Positions 53,240 to 64,000 of a stretch of DNA of 64,000 nucleotides are shown piece by piece; the first letter of the stretch is position 1, and each line of letters begins with the position of its first letter. This DNA is from Thiorhodococcus sp. GTDB taxonomy: Bacteria; Pseudomonadota; Gammaproteobacteria; Chromatiales; Chromatiaceae. The position numbers were made by a program, and so were the translations under genes. Where the stretch lies: assembly GCA_029257385.1 (NCBI GenBank), contig JARIBS010000066.1:1-64000 (forward strand), written 5' to 3'. The notes under the pieces are model-generated. The model did not search any database. It was not told the DNA's origin and saw only the letters and a list, made by a program, of their open reading frames with translations.

Positions 53240-54139
53240 GTGTTCGTGGATGCGTACAGTTTCGAATTCTGGCTCCTTATGGCCGGCCTGCTCGGTCTGG
53301 CCATCTATCTGCTGCACGCCGGTTTGCGGACGTTCTGGCGTTTGCGCACCATCCTGGATACGCCGACATCCAAGATCCAATCGGCCCCACAGGGGTATAT
53401 TGAGCTGTCGGGCCTCGCGAGAGCAGCCAACGCAACGGTGCCCGGCAAGCTCACTGGAAAGCCCTGCGTCTGGTATCAGTACCGCATCCAGAAGCGCCAA
53501 AGCTCGGGACGCAGCAATAATTGGAAGACCCTCGAGCAAGGCACGGCCGAGCGTGCCTTCGCGCTCGACGACGGGACGGGGCGCTGCCTCATCGAACCCG
53601 AGGGCGCCCAGGTCAAGCTGGGACGGACAGAACAATGGCACGGGCCCCATCGCGACCCTAGTCGACGCAAGGCCAACTTCGCTTGGCTCGGGCGTGGCGA
53701 GCGCTACCGCTTTACCGAATCCCGCATCCAGGCCGGCGATCCCATCTATCTGCTCGGACGCTTTGAGACCCCGCGCCGCGGACCCGCCGAACGCGAACGT
53801 CTCCAGCGCGAGCTGCTGCGTCTGTGGAAGCGCGATCCCAAGCGCATGGCCCAATTCGACACCGACGGCGACGGCCGGATCAGCCCGGCGGAGTGGGCGC
53901 AAGTCCGCCAAGATGCCGAGCGCCTTGCCGCCCAATCAGAGCAGCGTATCAACCAGGCGCCAGCCACCTCCCGTGTCGTCGATACCGGCGATTCGCGTCA
54001 TCCTTTCGTCATCTCCACCCATTCGGTCGAAGACCTCACATCCAGACTCCGCTGGCAGACGATCGGGCTGAATGCTGGATTCTTAGCTGTCGCTGCATTG
54101 CTCGGTGCCGCAGTCATTGAGCGGCTCGGGCTGGGCTAG
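53240..54139 (+). CDS. GIDE-domain membrane protein with EF-hand insert
   Basis: GYIELSGLARAANATVPGKLTGKPCVWYQYRIQK; EF-hand loop DTDGDGRISPAE; N- and C-terminal TMs. Confidence 0.85.
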   Translation: MFVDAYSFEFWLLMAGLLGLAIYLLHAGLRTFWRLRTILDTPTSKIQSAPQGYIELSGLARAANATVPGKLTGKPCVWYQYRIQKRQSSGRSNNWKTLEQGTAERAFALDDGTGRCLIEPEGAQVKLGRTEQWHGPHRDPSRRKANFAWLGRGERYRFTESRIQAGDPIYLLGRFETPRRGPAERERLQRELLRLWKRDPKRMAQFDTDGDGRISPAEWAQVRQDAERLAAQSEQRINQAPATSRVVDTGDSRHPFVISTHSVEDLTSRLRWQTIGLNAGFLAVAALLGAAVIERLGLG

Positions 54140-54243
54140 AGAGATGACGGTGGCTTGGCCGCTCGAGCGTGGCTTTACGCCGCCGTGGTGTATTGTGAGA
54201 GTTGACCCAATGGCTCGCGGACGCTAGAATTCGCAGTCTTTCT

Positions 54244-54320
54244 GGCTACGTAGCTCAGTTGGTTAGAGCATCGCACTCATAATGCGAGGGTCCCCTGTTC
54301 GAGTCAGGGCGTAGCCACCA
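54244..54320 (+). tRNA. tRNA-Met (CAT)
   Basis: GGCTACGTAGCTCAGTTGGTTAGAGCATCGCACTCATAATGCGAGGGTCCCCTGTTCGAGTCAGGGCGTAGCCACCA; cloverleaf with CAT anticodon, encoded CCA. Confidence 0.95.
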
Positions 54321-54466
54321 TTATTCAGTGACTTACAGGCGCATGGACGCGCAACAGTCGCCTTCGAATCAGCTCAAAAGCGTCTCGCAGTGTCCATCCA
54401 CAGCGTCGCTTGCCAGCAGCCTTCTTTATTTTCGAATCCCTCTCAAATAGATCCGGGCCGTTACTG

Positions 54467-54838
54467 TCAGTAGTTTGTCGCCTGGGATTCAGAGCGCGTC
54501 TCGGCCTGGATCAGGTCGAGCACTTGGCGCTGTCGCGGGAGATCAAGCGCCCTATATCCCCTAATGAGCGCCCATTCCTCGTCACTGGGCCAACCTTCTT
54601 CCTCCAGTAGCAAGAGCCAGGCGGGTGTTACGGTTTCCAACGCCGTTGCAAGCTGGCTCGCCGCTTCGAGTCCCATCCGGCGAATGCCTTGCTCGTAGTT
54701 GCTGATCCTGGACTTGGAGAGCAGCCCATCCGTGCGCGCGGAAAGAGTGCTCAGAGACCAACCGCGTCGTTGACGCTCGGAGCGAAGACGAGCGCCAATT
54801 CGGTGAGAGCGTTCCGCAATTTCAGGTTTCACGAGCAA
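54467..54838 (-). CDS. XRE-family HTH regulator
   Basis: RIGARLRSERQRRGWSLSTLSARTDGLLSKSRISNYEQGIRRMG. Confidence 0.88.
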   Translation of the reverse strand: MLVKPEIAERSHRIGARLRSERQRRGWSLSTLSARTDGLLSKSRISNYEQGIRRMGLEAASQLATALETVTPAWLLLLEEEGWPSDEEWALIRGYRALDLPRQRQVLDLIQAETRSESQATNY

Positions 54839-55203
54839 GTAACTCCGGGGGGTGGCAGGATCGCGAAATCCCGATCACCTTACTCTAGCAAATGAACGCG
54901 ATGATGTGACCGTCGCTTTCTGTCTTATCGCGAAGCTAAAAGGTTTAAGCTGTTATTTATGCTTGAATAATTAACCGCTTAAACGCCAAGTTAATAGGGT
55001 CGGGCTAGCGGTTGCGGCACGCTAATGTGGATGCGTTTCAATATCAGCTTCATGCTGTAGCATGGTAAATTCGTCGCTAGCGCTTTCTCTGTCGTTCGCG
55101 TGACTACTTGGAGAATGCGCCAACCTTGGTGAGCGGCACCGCATAGATGCGGGTCTCGAGCCGCGTCTGTTTCTCTACTCTTACCACGTCGAAGGTGTCA
55201 TCC

Positions 55204-55620
55204 ATGTTGAAAGATTGGTCTGACGTTTACCGAATCGGCATTGCCGAAATCGATCAGCAGCATCAGGGCTTTTTTGCGGCCTCCCATCTGCTCTACGAAG
55301 GCATTTTGAACATGGATGCCAAGAATGCCGTGGTCGATGCGATCAGGTTCATGCGCGAGTATGCCGAGAAGCATTTTCAGACAGAAGAGATCTTCATGCG
55401 CAAACATGCCTACCCCGCGCTGAAGGAGCACCTGCATCAGCATGCCGCGTTTTTCAGGCGGCTCGATGAGTTGGAGAACGATCTGATGATCTTCGGGCCC
55501 AGTCAGGCGCTCGCTGATCGTGCACTGGATATCACACAGGACTGGCTGATCGACCACATTGCCGATGAAGACATGCTCTACTCACTGCACGTCAAGGCAG
55601 GCGGGGCTGAGGTGACTTAG
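55204..55620 (+). CDS. Bacteriohemerythrin
   Basis: IGIAEIDQQHQGFF, HFQTEEIFM, HLHQHAAFF, DHIADEDMLY. Confidence 0.93.
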   Translation: MLKDWSDVYRIGIAEIDQQHQGFFAASHLLYEGILNMDAKNAVVDAIRFMREYAEKHFQTEEIFMRKHAYPALKEHLHQHAAFFRRLDELENDLMIFGPSQALADRALDITQDWLIDHIADEDMLYSLHVKAGGAEVT

Positions 55621-55758
55621 GTGAGCGATTGAGTTGCGATGCGGGTGGGCAGTCCGCGCTCCGATGCGCGGGAAGGCAGGCCTGCCAGTCAAGTGAGGTC
55701 CCTCCGAAATTTAGTCTTCCAAGGGAAGCGTAAACTGTCTGTCACACTGGAGACGAAG

Positions 55759-55977
55759 ATGGAGAAGATTCCCAAGCAAACGTGCACCGCCGAGTTCAAG
55801 GAGAAGGCGGCGGATCTGACCGATTCTATCCCGCCCGAGATGCAATTTCATTTGGGAATGGTCTATGCAGAGCTTGGACGTGTCGCGGAGGCGAAGGCCA
55901 ATCTATCCGCTGCACTGGCCTCGAATGCGGTCTTTCCAGGTCTCGAAGAGGCTCGCAGCACACTGGAAGGACTCTGA
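55759..55977 (+). pseudogene. Chimeric ORF: transposase-like N-terminus fused to TPR-like C-terminus
   Basis: MEKIPKQTCTAEFKEKAADLT (IS3 OrfA-like) joined to PPEMQFHLGMVYAELGRVAEAKANLSAALA (TPR). Confidence 0.6.
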
Positions 55978-56027
55978 ACAGACTCAATGGTCGTCGCTGA
56001 ACGTCTTGTCGGCCTTACCCGGCACCC

Positions 56028-57119
56028 TCAGCGCGCGGGCGGTTCGACCAGATCGCCGAGCGCCGCAACCATCGCGGCGTTCTCATCCGGCGTACCAACG
56101 GTGAGACGCAGACAATCCAGTAACAGCGGATGGGCGCCGTTGAGGTTCTTGACGAGGATCTTGCGCTCCTTCAGATCCGCGAAGATGGCGTCAGCCCGTC
56201 CCGCCGGCATACGGGTGAGGATGAAGTTTGCCTCGCTGGGATAGGCGTGGATGCCCTGGAGACGGCCCAGCGCTTCAAAAAGCCGTGCGCGCTCGGCGCG
56301 GATGGCGTGGGTCTGATCGTCGAATACCGATTTGTGCCTCAACGCGAACGTGGCCGAGATCTGGGTCAGGACGTTGATGTTATAGGGTAGACGGACCTTG
56401 TCGATTTCATTGAGCCAGTCGGGCGGGCCGACCAGATAGCCGAGCCGCAGTCCGGCAAGCCCCATCTTGGAGACGGTGCGCATCACCAGCAGGTTTTCCC
56501 AGTCGCCCAGGAGTCCCATGAAGCTGGCATCGGTGAAGGGGGAGTAGGCTTCGTCGACGATCACCAGACCGGGGGCGGCCTCAATGATACGTACGATATC
56601 GTCGGCATCGAAGCGGTTGCCGGTGGGGTTGTTTGGATAGGCCAGATAGACGATCGTCGGTTGCTCGCGCTCGATAGCGGCGAGCACCGCCGGGAGGTCG
56701 ATCGAAAAATCCTCCGCCTGTAAAGGCACGCCGACATAGTCCATGCCGACAAAACGCGCGACCATGCGGTACATGACGAAGCTGGGATCGACCGACAGGA
56801 TTTTGCGCCCGGGTTGGGCAAGGGCAAGCGCGATCATCTGAATCAGCTCATCGGAGCCGTTACCCAGCAGCAGACCCATGTCGGATGGGATCTCCATGGC
56901 CGCTCTGAGAGTCTCTTGGAGCGCGCGCGCCTGGGGATCTGGATAGCGGTTGAGCGCGACGCCGCGCAGGGTCTTCAGCCACTCGGCCTCGAGCGCGTCC
57001 GGCCAGCCGTAGGGGTTTTCCATGGCGTCGAGCTTAATCAGCCCGGCGGCCTCGGGCACGTGATAGGCATTAAGCGCGCGGATCTCCGGGCGCACCAGTG
57101 CATCGATCAGCGCCTTCAT
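56028..57119 (-). CDS. hisC: Histidinol-phosphate aminotransferase
   Basis: [35 protein letters not shown]. Confidence 0.96.
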   Translation of the reverse strand: MKALIDALVRPEIRALNAYHVPEAAGLIKLDAMENPYGWPDALEAEWLKTLRGVALNRYPDPQARALQETLRAAMEIPSDMGLLLGNGSDELIQMIALALAQPGRKILSVDPSFVMYRMVARFVGMDYVGVPLQAEDFSIDLPAVLAAIEREQPTIVYLAYPNNPTGNRFDADDIVRIIEAAPGLVIVDEAYSPFTDASFMGLLGDWENLLVMRTVSKMGLAGLRLGYLVGPPDWLNEIDKVRLPYNINVLTQISATFALRHKSVFDDQTHAIRAERARLFEALGRLQGIHAYPSEANFILTRMPAGRADAIFADLKERKILVKNLNGAHPLLLDCLRLTVGTPDENAAMVAALGDLVEPPAR

Positions 57120-58463
57120 GATTTGTCCTCCGCTCGATACTCGGCCGAGCGGGCGTGTGCTGTGAGCCCCTCGCCGCGCGCCAGCACGGAGGCGGTCCTG
57201 GAGAGCGTCGCGGAGCCGGAGCGCGAGACCATGATGAGGCTGGAGCGCTTTTGGAAGTCGTAGACCCCCAGTGGCGAGGAGAAGCGCGCGGTGCGCGAGG
57301 TCGGCAGCACGTGGTTGGGACCGGCGCAGTAGTCGCCCAGCGCCTCAGCGGTGTAGCGCCCCATAAAGATGGCCCCAGCGTGGCGGATGCGCGCGGCGAC
57401 AGTTTCCGGGTCTTCGAGCGAGAGCTCCAGATGCTCGGGCGCGATGAAGTTGGCGACCTCGATAGCGTCGTCCAGATTGCGTGCCTGGATCAGGGCGCCA
57501 CGCGCGCTCAGCGCGGCGGCGATAATCTCCCGGCGCTCCATGGTCGGCAGGAGCTTGTCGATGCTGGCTGCAACGCGCTCGAGAAACTCCGCGTCCCAAC
57601 TCACCAGGATAGACTGGGCGTCCTCATCGTGCTCGGCCTGGGAGAATAGGTCCATCGCGATCCAGTCCGGATCGGTCGCGCCATCGCAGATCACCAGGAT
57701 CTCAGAGGGTCCGGCGACCATGTCGATACCAACTTGGCCAAAGACGGCGCGCTTGGCGGTCGCCACATAGATGTTGCCGGGTCCAACGATCTTGTCCACG
57801 CCGGGGACGCGCTCGGTGCCGTAGGCGAGCGCCGCGACCGCTTGAGCGCCGCCGATGGCGAAGACACGATCGACGCCGCAGACATGCGCAGCGGCCAGGA
57901 CCAAGTCATTGAGCTCACCGTCCGGTGTCGGCACCACCATGATGAGCTCACCGACGCCTGCGACCTTGGCTGGAATGGCGTTCATCAGCACCGAGGAGGG
58001 GTAGGCGGCCTTGCCCCCAGGCACGTAGAGTCCGGCGCGCTCCAGCGGCGTGACCTGCTGGCCGAGCAGCGTTCCGTCGGGTTCGCGATAGCTCCAGCCA
58101 CTCAGCTTCTGGTGCTCGGCATAGGCGCCGATGCGCTCGGCGGCATGTTCCAGGGCGGCCCGCTGATCGCTTGGGATGGCGTTCCAGGCCTGCTCCAGGC
58201 GCGACAACGGCAGCTCCAAATCGGCGCCCGAGGCGGGCGTCCAGCGGTCGAAGCGGCTGGTGTAGTCGATCAGGGCCGCGTCGCCGCGCGCGCGCACGGC
58301 GCGGATGATCTCGGCGACGGTCTGCGCGACCCGGTCATCGGACACCGACTCCCAGGCAAGTAGATCGGCGATCCGCGTCTGGTAGTCGGCATCTGTGGTC
58401 GAAAGGCGTTTGATGTCGGTCACGGGGATGTCACTGTTCTCGATTGAAATGCTCGGTAGGCGA

Positions 58464-58474
<11 letters not shown>
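57116..58474 (-). CDS. hisD: Histidinol dehydrogenase
   Basis: [37 protein letters not shown]; start may lie downstream of ORF start. Confidence 0.96.
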
Positions 58475-60424
<1,950 letters not shown>

Positions 60425-60491
60425 TTATCCGTTGCGCTCGCAGATCAAACTACGGGCGCGGGCGTGGAGGGAGAGAGAACGCGGGAGGCGA

Positions 60492-60809
60492 TCAAGCGCC
60501 GGTCGGCAGGAGGTCGCGCAGGTGCGAAAACGTCGCGATTCGATTGAGGGATTCCGGGAGATGGAGATAGCGCAGGCGCAGATCGCGCCTGCGCGCCATG
60601 TCCATCCACTCGAGCAATAGGGCAAGCCCCGCGCTGTTGGCGGATTGGATATCGCGCAGATCAATTTCGATCAGCTCGACACCCTGCACCCGCGCCTTGT
60701 CCAGGAGCGTTTCACCCTCGGCCGCCAAAGACGTGACGCTCGTGAAATCGAGCACGCCCGAGAGCCGCCAGCGCCCGGACTCAGTGACCGTCAAACAGGT
60801 CGCCGTCAC
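60492..60809 (-). CDS. mlaB: STAS-domain protein MlaB
   Basis: STAS fold, DLRDIQSANSAGLALLLEW; operon position. Confidence 0.85.
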   Translation of the reverse strand: MTATCLTVTESGRWRLSGVLDFTSVTSLAAEGETLLDKARVQGVELIEIDLRDIQSANSAGLALLLEWMDMARRRDLRLRYLHLPESLNRIATFSHLRDLLPTGA

Positions 60810-61423
60810 TCCTGGCCCTTGCGATTCATATCCACCAGCTTGCCGACCAATCCGTCGACGCCGCTCTGGCGGATCTCGTTGGCGAAACTGCTACGATAGT
60901 TGCCGACCAGGCTGGCGTTGTTGATGAGTACATCGTAGACCTTCCAGCCGCCACTGCTGTGCATCCGATAATCGACCGGAATAGGGGCGGCACCCGCCTC
61001 GCGCACTTCGGTCGAGACCGTCACGGTCGATGGCCGGCTGCCGGGCCTGGCCGGCAGATAACGGATTTCCTGTCCGGAATAGCTCAGCAGCGAACGGGCA
61101 TAGGTGCGGATGAGAATCTGCTTGAAGGCGTCGACCAGTTGCTGCTGCTGAGCCGGTGTGGCCTGGCGCCAATATTGTCCTAGAGCACCTTGCGTGATGC
61201 GCTGAAAATCAAAGTGCGGGGCAGCGATGCTCTCGACCATCCCGTAGATCAGAGCCGGGTTGCGGTCGACCTCGGCGCGTCGTGCCTGGAGGGTCTCGAG
61301 CATGCGCTCGGAGGTGCGCTTGACCAGCGCGGTGGCATCGGTCTGCGCGGCCAGGAGCGTCCCGCTCCACACCAGCGGCACGAGTACCAGTAACAACAAA
61401 AGGAAATAACGTCTTGGAAGCAT
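60806..61423 (-). CDS. mlaC: Phospholipid-binding protein MlaC
   Basis: Tol-Ttg2-like ...FKQILIRTYARSLLSYSGQEIRYLP. Confidence 0.93.
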   Translation of the reverse strand: MLPRRYFLLLLLVLVPLVWSGTLLAAQTDATALVKRTSERMLETLQARRAEVDRNPALIYGMVESIAAPHFDFQRITQGALGQYWRQATPAQQQQLVDAFKQILIRTYARSLLSYSGQEIRYLPARPGSRPSTVTVSTEVREAGAAPIPVDYRMHSSGGWKVYDVLINNASLVGNYRSSFANEIRQSGVDGLVGKLVDMNRKGQE

Positions 61424-61890
61424 CAGTCGCTCTCACCTGCTTTCTGAAAGAGAAATTGTCCGATCATTTGCTCGAGCACCAGTGCCGACTGCGTGTTGGC
61501 GATATCGTCGCCATCGCGTAGATAGTCCTGACTGCCACCAGGCTCGAGCCCCACGTACTGCTCACCAAGCAGACCGGACGTGAAAATGTTGGCGAAGGTG
61601 TCCTCGGGGATGGCATCGATCCCGGCGTCGATGCGCAAGGTCACCACCGCCTCGTAGGTCGTCTTGTCAAAGCGCACCGCCTCGACGCGCCCAATGCGCA
61701 CCCCGGCCATGCTCACCGGTGAGCGCACCTTGAGGCTGCCGACGTTGGCAAAGCGCGCGCTCAGCGCATAGCCGTCGCTGCCCGAGGCGAGACTGAGATT
61801 GCTGACCTGCATGGCCAGAAAAAACAGAGCGACCATGCCGAGCGCCACAAAGACGCCGACCATCAACTCAATGTTGTGCCGCTTGCCCAT
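61423..61890 (-). CDS. mlaD: MCE-family protein MlaD
   Basis: LSARFANVGSLKVRSPVSMAGVRIGRVEAV; ILTSGLLGEQYVGLEPG-like. Confidence 0.95.
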   Translation of the reverse strand: MGKRHNIELMVGVFVALGMVALFFLAMQVSNLSLASGSDGYALSARFANVGSLKVRSPVSMAGVRIGRVEAVRFDKTTYEAVVTLRIDAGIDAIPEDTFANIFTSGLLGEQYVGLEPGGSQDYLRDGDDIANTQSALVLEQMIGQFLFQKAGESD

Positions 61891-61895
61891 AGTAT

Positions 61896-62675
61896 TCAGT
61901 CTCCGAACATCAGCGCAGTCAAGATGAAATCCAACCCCAGCACGACCAGGGCCGAGTGGACCACGGAGCGGGTGGTCGAGCGGCTGACACCGACCGAGGT
62001 CGCGACCGTGTCGTAACCCTCAAACAGCGCGATCCAAGTCACCACCACGCCGAACACCAGGCTTTTGATCACACCGTTGACCACATCCTCGGAAAAATCG
62101 ATCTTGGCCTGCATTTGGCTCCAGTAGGCGCCATCGTCGACCCCAAGCAGGCCCACACCGACGACATAGCCGCCGAGCACGCCGACCGCACTGAAGATGG
62201 CCGCCAACATCGGCATGGCGAGCACGCCGCCATAGAAGCGCGGCGTGAGGATGCGCCGAATCGGATCGACCGCCATCATCTCCAGCCCCGACAACTGCTC
62301 GGTCGCCTTCATCAGTCCGATCTCGGCGGTCAGCGCCGAACCCGCGCGCCCGGCGACCAGCAGGGCGGCGACCACCGGTCCCAGTTCGCGCACCAGCGAG
62401 GCCGCAACCATTACGCCGAGGCTCTCGGCGGCACCGAACTGGCTGAGCACATAGTATCCTTGAAGCCCCAAGACCATCCCAACGAACAGCCCGGAAACGC
62501 CAATGATCAGCAGCGACAGCACGCCGATGTTAAAAACCTGCTCGGCGAGTATGCGCGGATGGCGCACAATCTCGCCCGAGCCGCGCAGAATGTCGACAAG
62601 CAGCAGGTGCGCCCGTCCGAGCCGCGTCAGCGCGCTCAGCACACCCCGACCGAGTCCCGCGATGGCATTCAGTGA
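61896..62675 (-). CDS. mlaE: ABC transporter permease MlaE
   Basis: [36 protein letters not shown]. Confidence 0.95.
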   Translation of the reverse strand, partial: SLNAIAGLGRGVLSALTRLGRAHLLLVDILRGSGEIVRHPRILAEQVFNIGVLSLLIIGVSGLFVGMVLGLQGYYVLSQFGAAESLGVMVAASLVRELGPVVAALLVAGRAGSALTAEIGLMKATEQLSGLEMMAVDPIRRILTPRFYGGVLAMPMLAAIFSAVGVLGGYVVGVGLLGVDDGAYWSQMQAKIDFSEDVVNGVIKSLVFGVVVTWIALFEGYDTVATSVGVSRSTTRSVVHSALVVLGLDFILTALMFGD

Positions 62676-62677
62676 CA

Positions 62678-63571
62678 TCAGCGCGCACCCCGCACATGCA
62701 GATCGACGTCCAAGTCCGGACCCGGATAGTGAAAATGCACCGGCCCATCCGGCAGGCCATCCATGAACTGACGCACCCATTCAGAGCGATTGGCGGCAAT
62801 CTCTACGGGTGTGCCACTGGCGACGATGCGCCCCTGAGAGAGGACACAGACAGCGTCAGCGATGCTCGTCGTCTCGCGCACGTCATGCGAGACGATGATG
62901 CTGGTGAGTCCGGCCGCATCGTTGAGCTGGCGGATCAACGCGACCAGCATGCCCATGGAGATCGGATCCTGCCCTGAGAAAGGCTCATCGTAGAGGATCA
63001 TCAGGGGATCGAGCGCGATCGCCCGCGCCAGCGCAACGCGCCGCGCCATACCCCCGGAGAGTGCGCTCGGCATCAGATCACGCGCGCCGCGCAGACCGAC
63101 CGCTTCGAGCTTGATCAGCACCAGCTTGCGCAGCATCGAGGGGCTTAAACTGGTGTGTTCGCGCAGGGGATAGGCGACATTGTCGAAGACACTGAGGTCG
63201 GTCAGCAAGGCACCGGCCTGAAACAGCATGCCCATGCGACGACGCAGCCGAAATAGCGCCGACTTGCCCAGGCGCGAGACCTCCAGCCCATCGACCTCGA
63301 TACTGCCGCGATCGGGCTGGAGTTGCCCAGTGATCAGCTTGAGTAGGGTCGTCTTGCCCGTACCGCTCGGCCCCATGATGGCCGTCACGCTACCGCGACG
63401 GATGTCGAGATCGAGGTCGTCGAAGATGACTCGCGAACCGCGCCGGTAACTCAGGCCGCGGATCTTGATGAGCGTATCGGGAGCAGCCGCGGTCTCAGCC
63501 ACGGCATCAGGTGCCTCCGATGAATCAGGGCTGCTCACCGCCGCCCGCACCGGATTATCTCGCCTAGCCAT
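62678..63571 (-). CDS. mlaF: ABC transporter ATP-binding protein MlaF
   Basis: [41 protein letters not shown]. Confidence 0.95.
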   Translation of the reverse strand: MARRDNPVRAAVSSPDSSEAPDAVAETAAAPDTLIKIRGLSYRRGSRVIFDDLDLDIRRGSVTAIMGPSGTGKTTLLKLITGQLQPDRGSIEVDGLEVSRLGKSALFRLRRRMGMLFQAGALLTDLSVFDNVAYPLREHTSLSPSMLRKLVLIKLEAVGLRGARDLMPSALSGGMARRVALARAIALDPLMILYDEPFSGQDPISMGMLVALIRQLNDAAGLTSIIVSHDVRETTSIADAVCVLSQGRIVASGTPVEIAANRSEWVRQFMDGLPDGPVHFHYPGPDLDVDLHVRGAR

Positions 63572-63795
63572 GATCTAGCACTAAATCTGAAAAGGTTTGA
63601 CACCGAACCCCAATGTAGGGCGATCGGCGGAAGGGGCGGATTGTCGCGATCGCGAGTCTCGGCGTCAAGTTGACTTGGCTGGCGGGTGTCGCCGTAGTGC
63701 TTGTTAACGCGACATCGTCCGGTCCCTTGGTGTATTTTTGTACCGGCTCGGGAGTATGGCCCGACAGACGGTCTCACATGGCGGGCTTGGCTAGC

Positions 63796-64000
63796 ATGAT
63801 AGAAAAACGACACCTGGGTGCGCGGCAAGCCACCCTGTCGCCGGGGCAGGCGGACAAGATTCTCGCGCTCGCGCGCGCCGTGATCGAAACCGAGGCCGAG
63901 GCCATCGCGACGCTGGCGCGCCGTCTGGATCAGGCATTTGTTGCGGCCTGCCGTTATATGCTCGCCTGCGAGGACCGCATCGTCGTGCTCGGCATGGGCA
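63796..64000 (+). CDS. kdsD: Arabinose-5-phosphate isomerase, N-terminus (cut by window edge)
   Basis: Hand translation MIEKRHLGARQATLSPGQADKILALARAVIETEAEAIATLARRLDQAFVAACRYMLACEDRIVVLGMG; divergent to mla operon. Confidence 0.85.
   Translation, partial: MIEKRHLGARQATLSPGQADKILALARAVIETEAEAIATLARRLDQAFVAACRYMLACEDRIVVLGMG

Noticed and set aside
57734-58363. 209-aa plus-strand ORF opposite hisD
   Set aside because: Antisense shadow of hisD.
61956-62675. 239-aa His/Gln-rich plus-strand ORF opposite mlaE
   Set aside because: His/Gln/Arg-rich composition arises from the reverse complement of membrane-protein codons.

Overview
Chromosomal window from a gammaproteobacterium. Gene content and style suggest a purple-sulfur (Chromatiaceae-like) lineage, but that is inference. 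It is mostly housekeeping genes: tyrS, erpA, argC, rubredoxin, thiD, a proV-proW-proX-porin operon, envC, an ArsR/rhodanese pair, secB-gpsA-trmL, glnA, a CDF transporter, glyQS-gmhB-plsC, the replication-origin region (gyrB-recF-dnaN-dnaA // rpmH-rnpA-yidD-yidC-mnmE), ptsI-ptsH, cysB, valS, ppdK, lemA-GIDE, tRNA-Met, hemerythrin, hisC-hisD-hisG-murA, mlaBCDEF and the start of kdsD. The left edge carries an rRNA operon promoter and leader on the minus strand. The observations most worth a second look are: (1) four TGTTCCACGTGGAACA parS-like palindromes around gyrB/recF, two of them inside recF coding sequence; (2) an AT-rich ORFan cassette with its own leader inverted repeat and terminator at the 3' end of mnmE; (3) an outer-membrane porin that overlaps proX by 4 nt in a betaine ABC operon; (4) an ArsR regulator whose two cysteines have SqrR/BigR-like spacing, next to a membrane rhodanese; (5) a GIDE-type membrane protein with an embedded EF-hand next to LemA; (6) two IS200/IS605-end-like hairpins placed identically just upstream of the ribosome-binding sites of unrelated genes; (7) rnpA with no ATG/GTG/TTG start available. 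I found no CRISPR array, no intact transposon and no clear multigene defence system.
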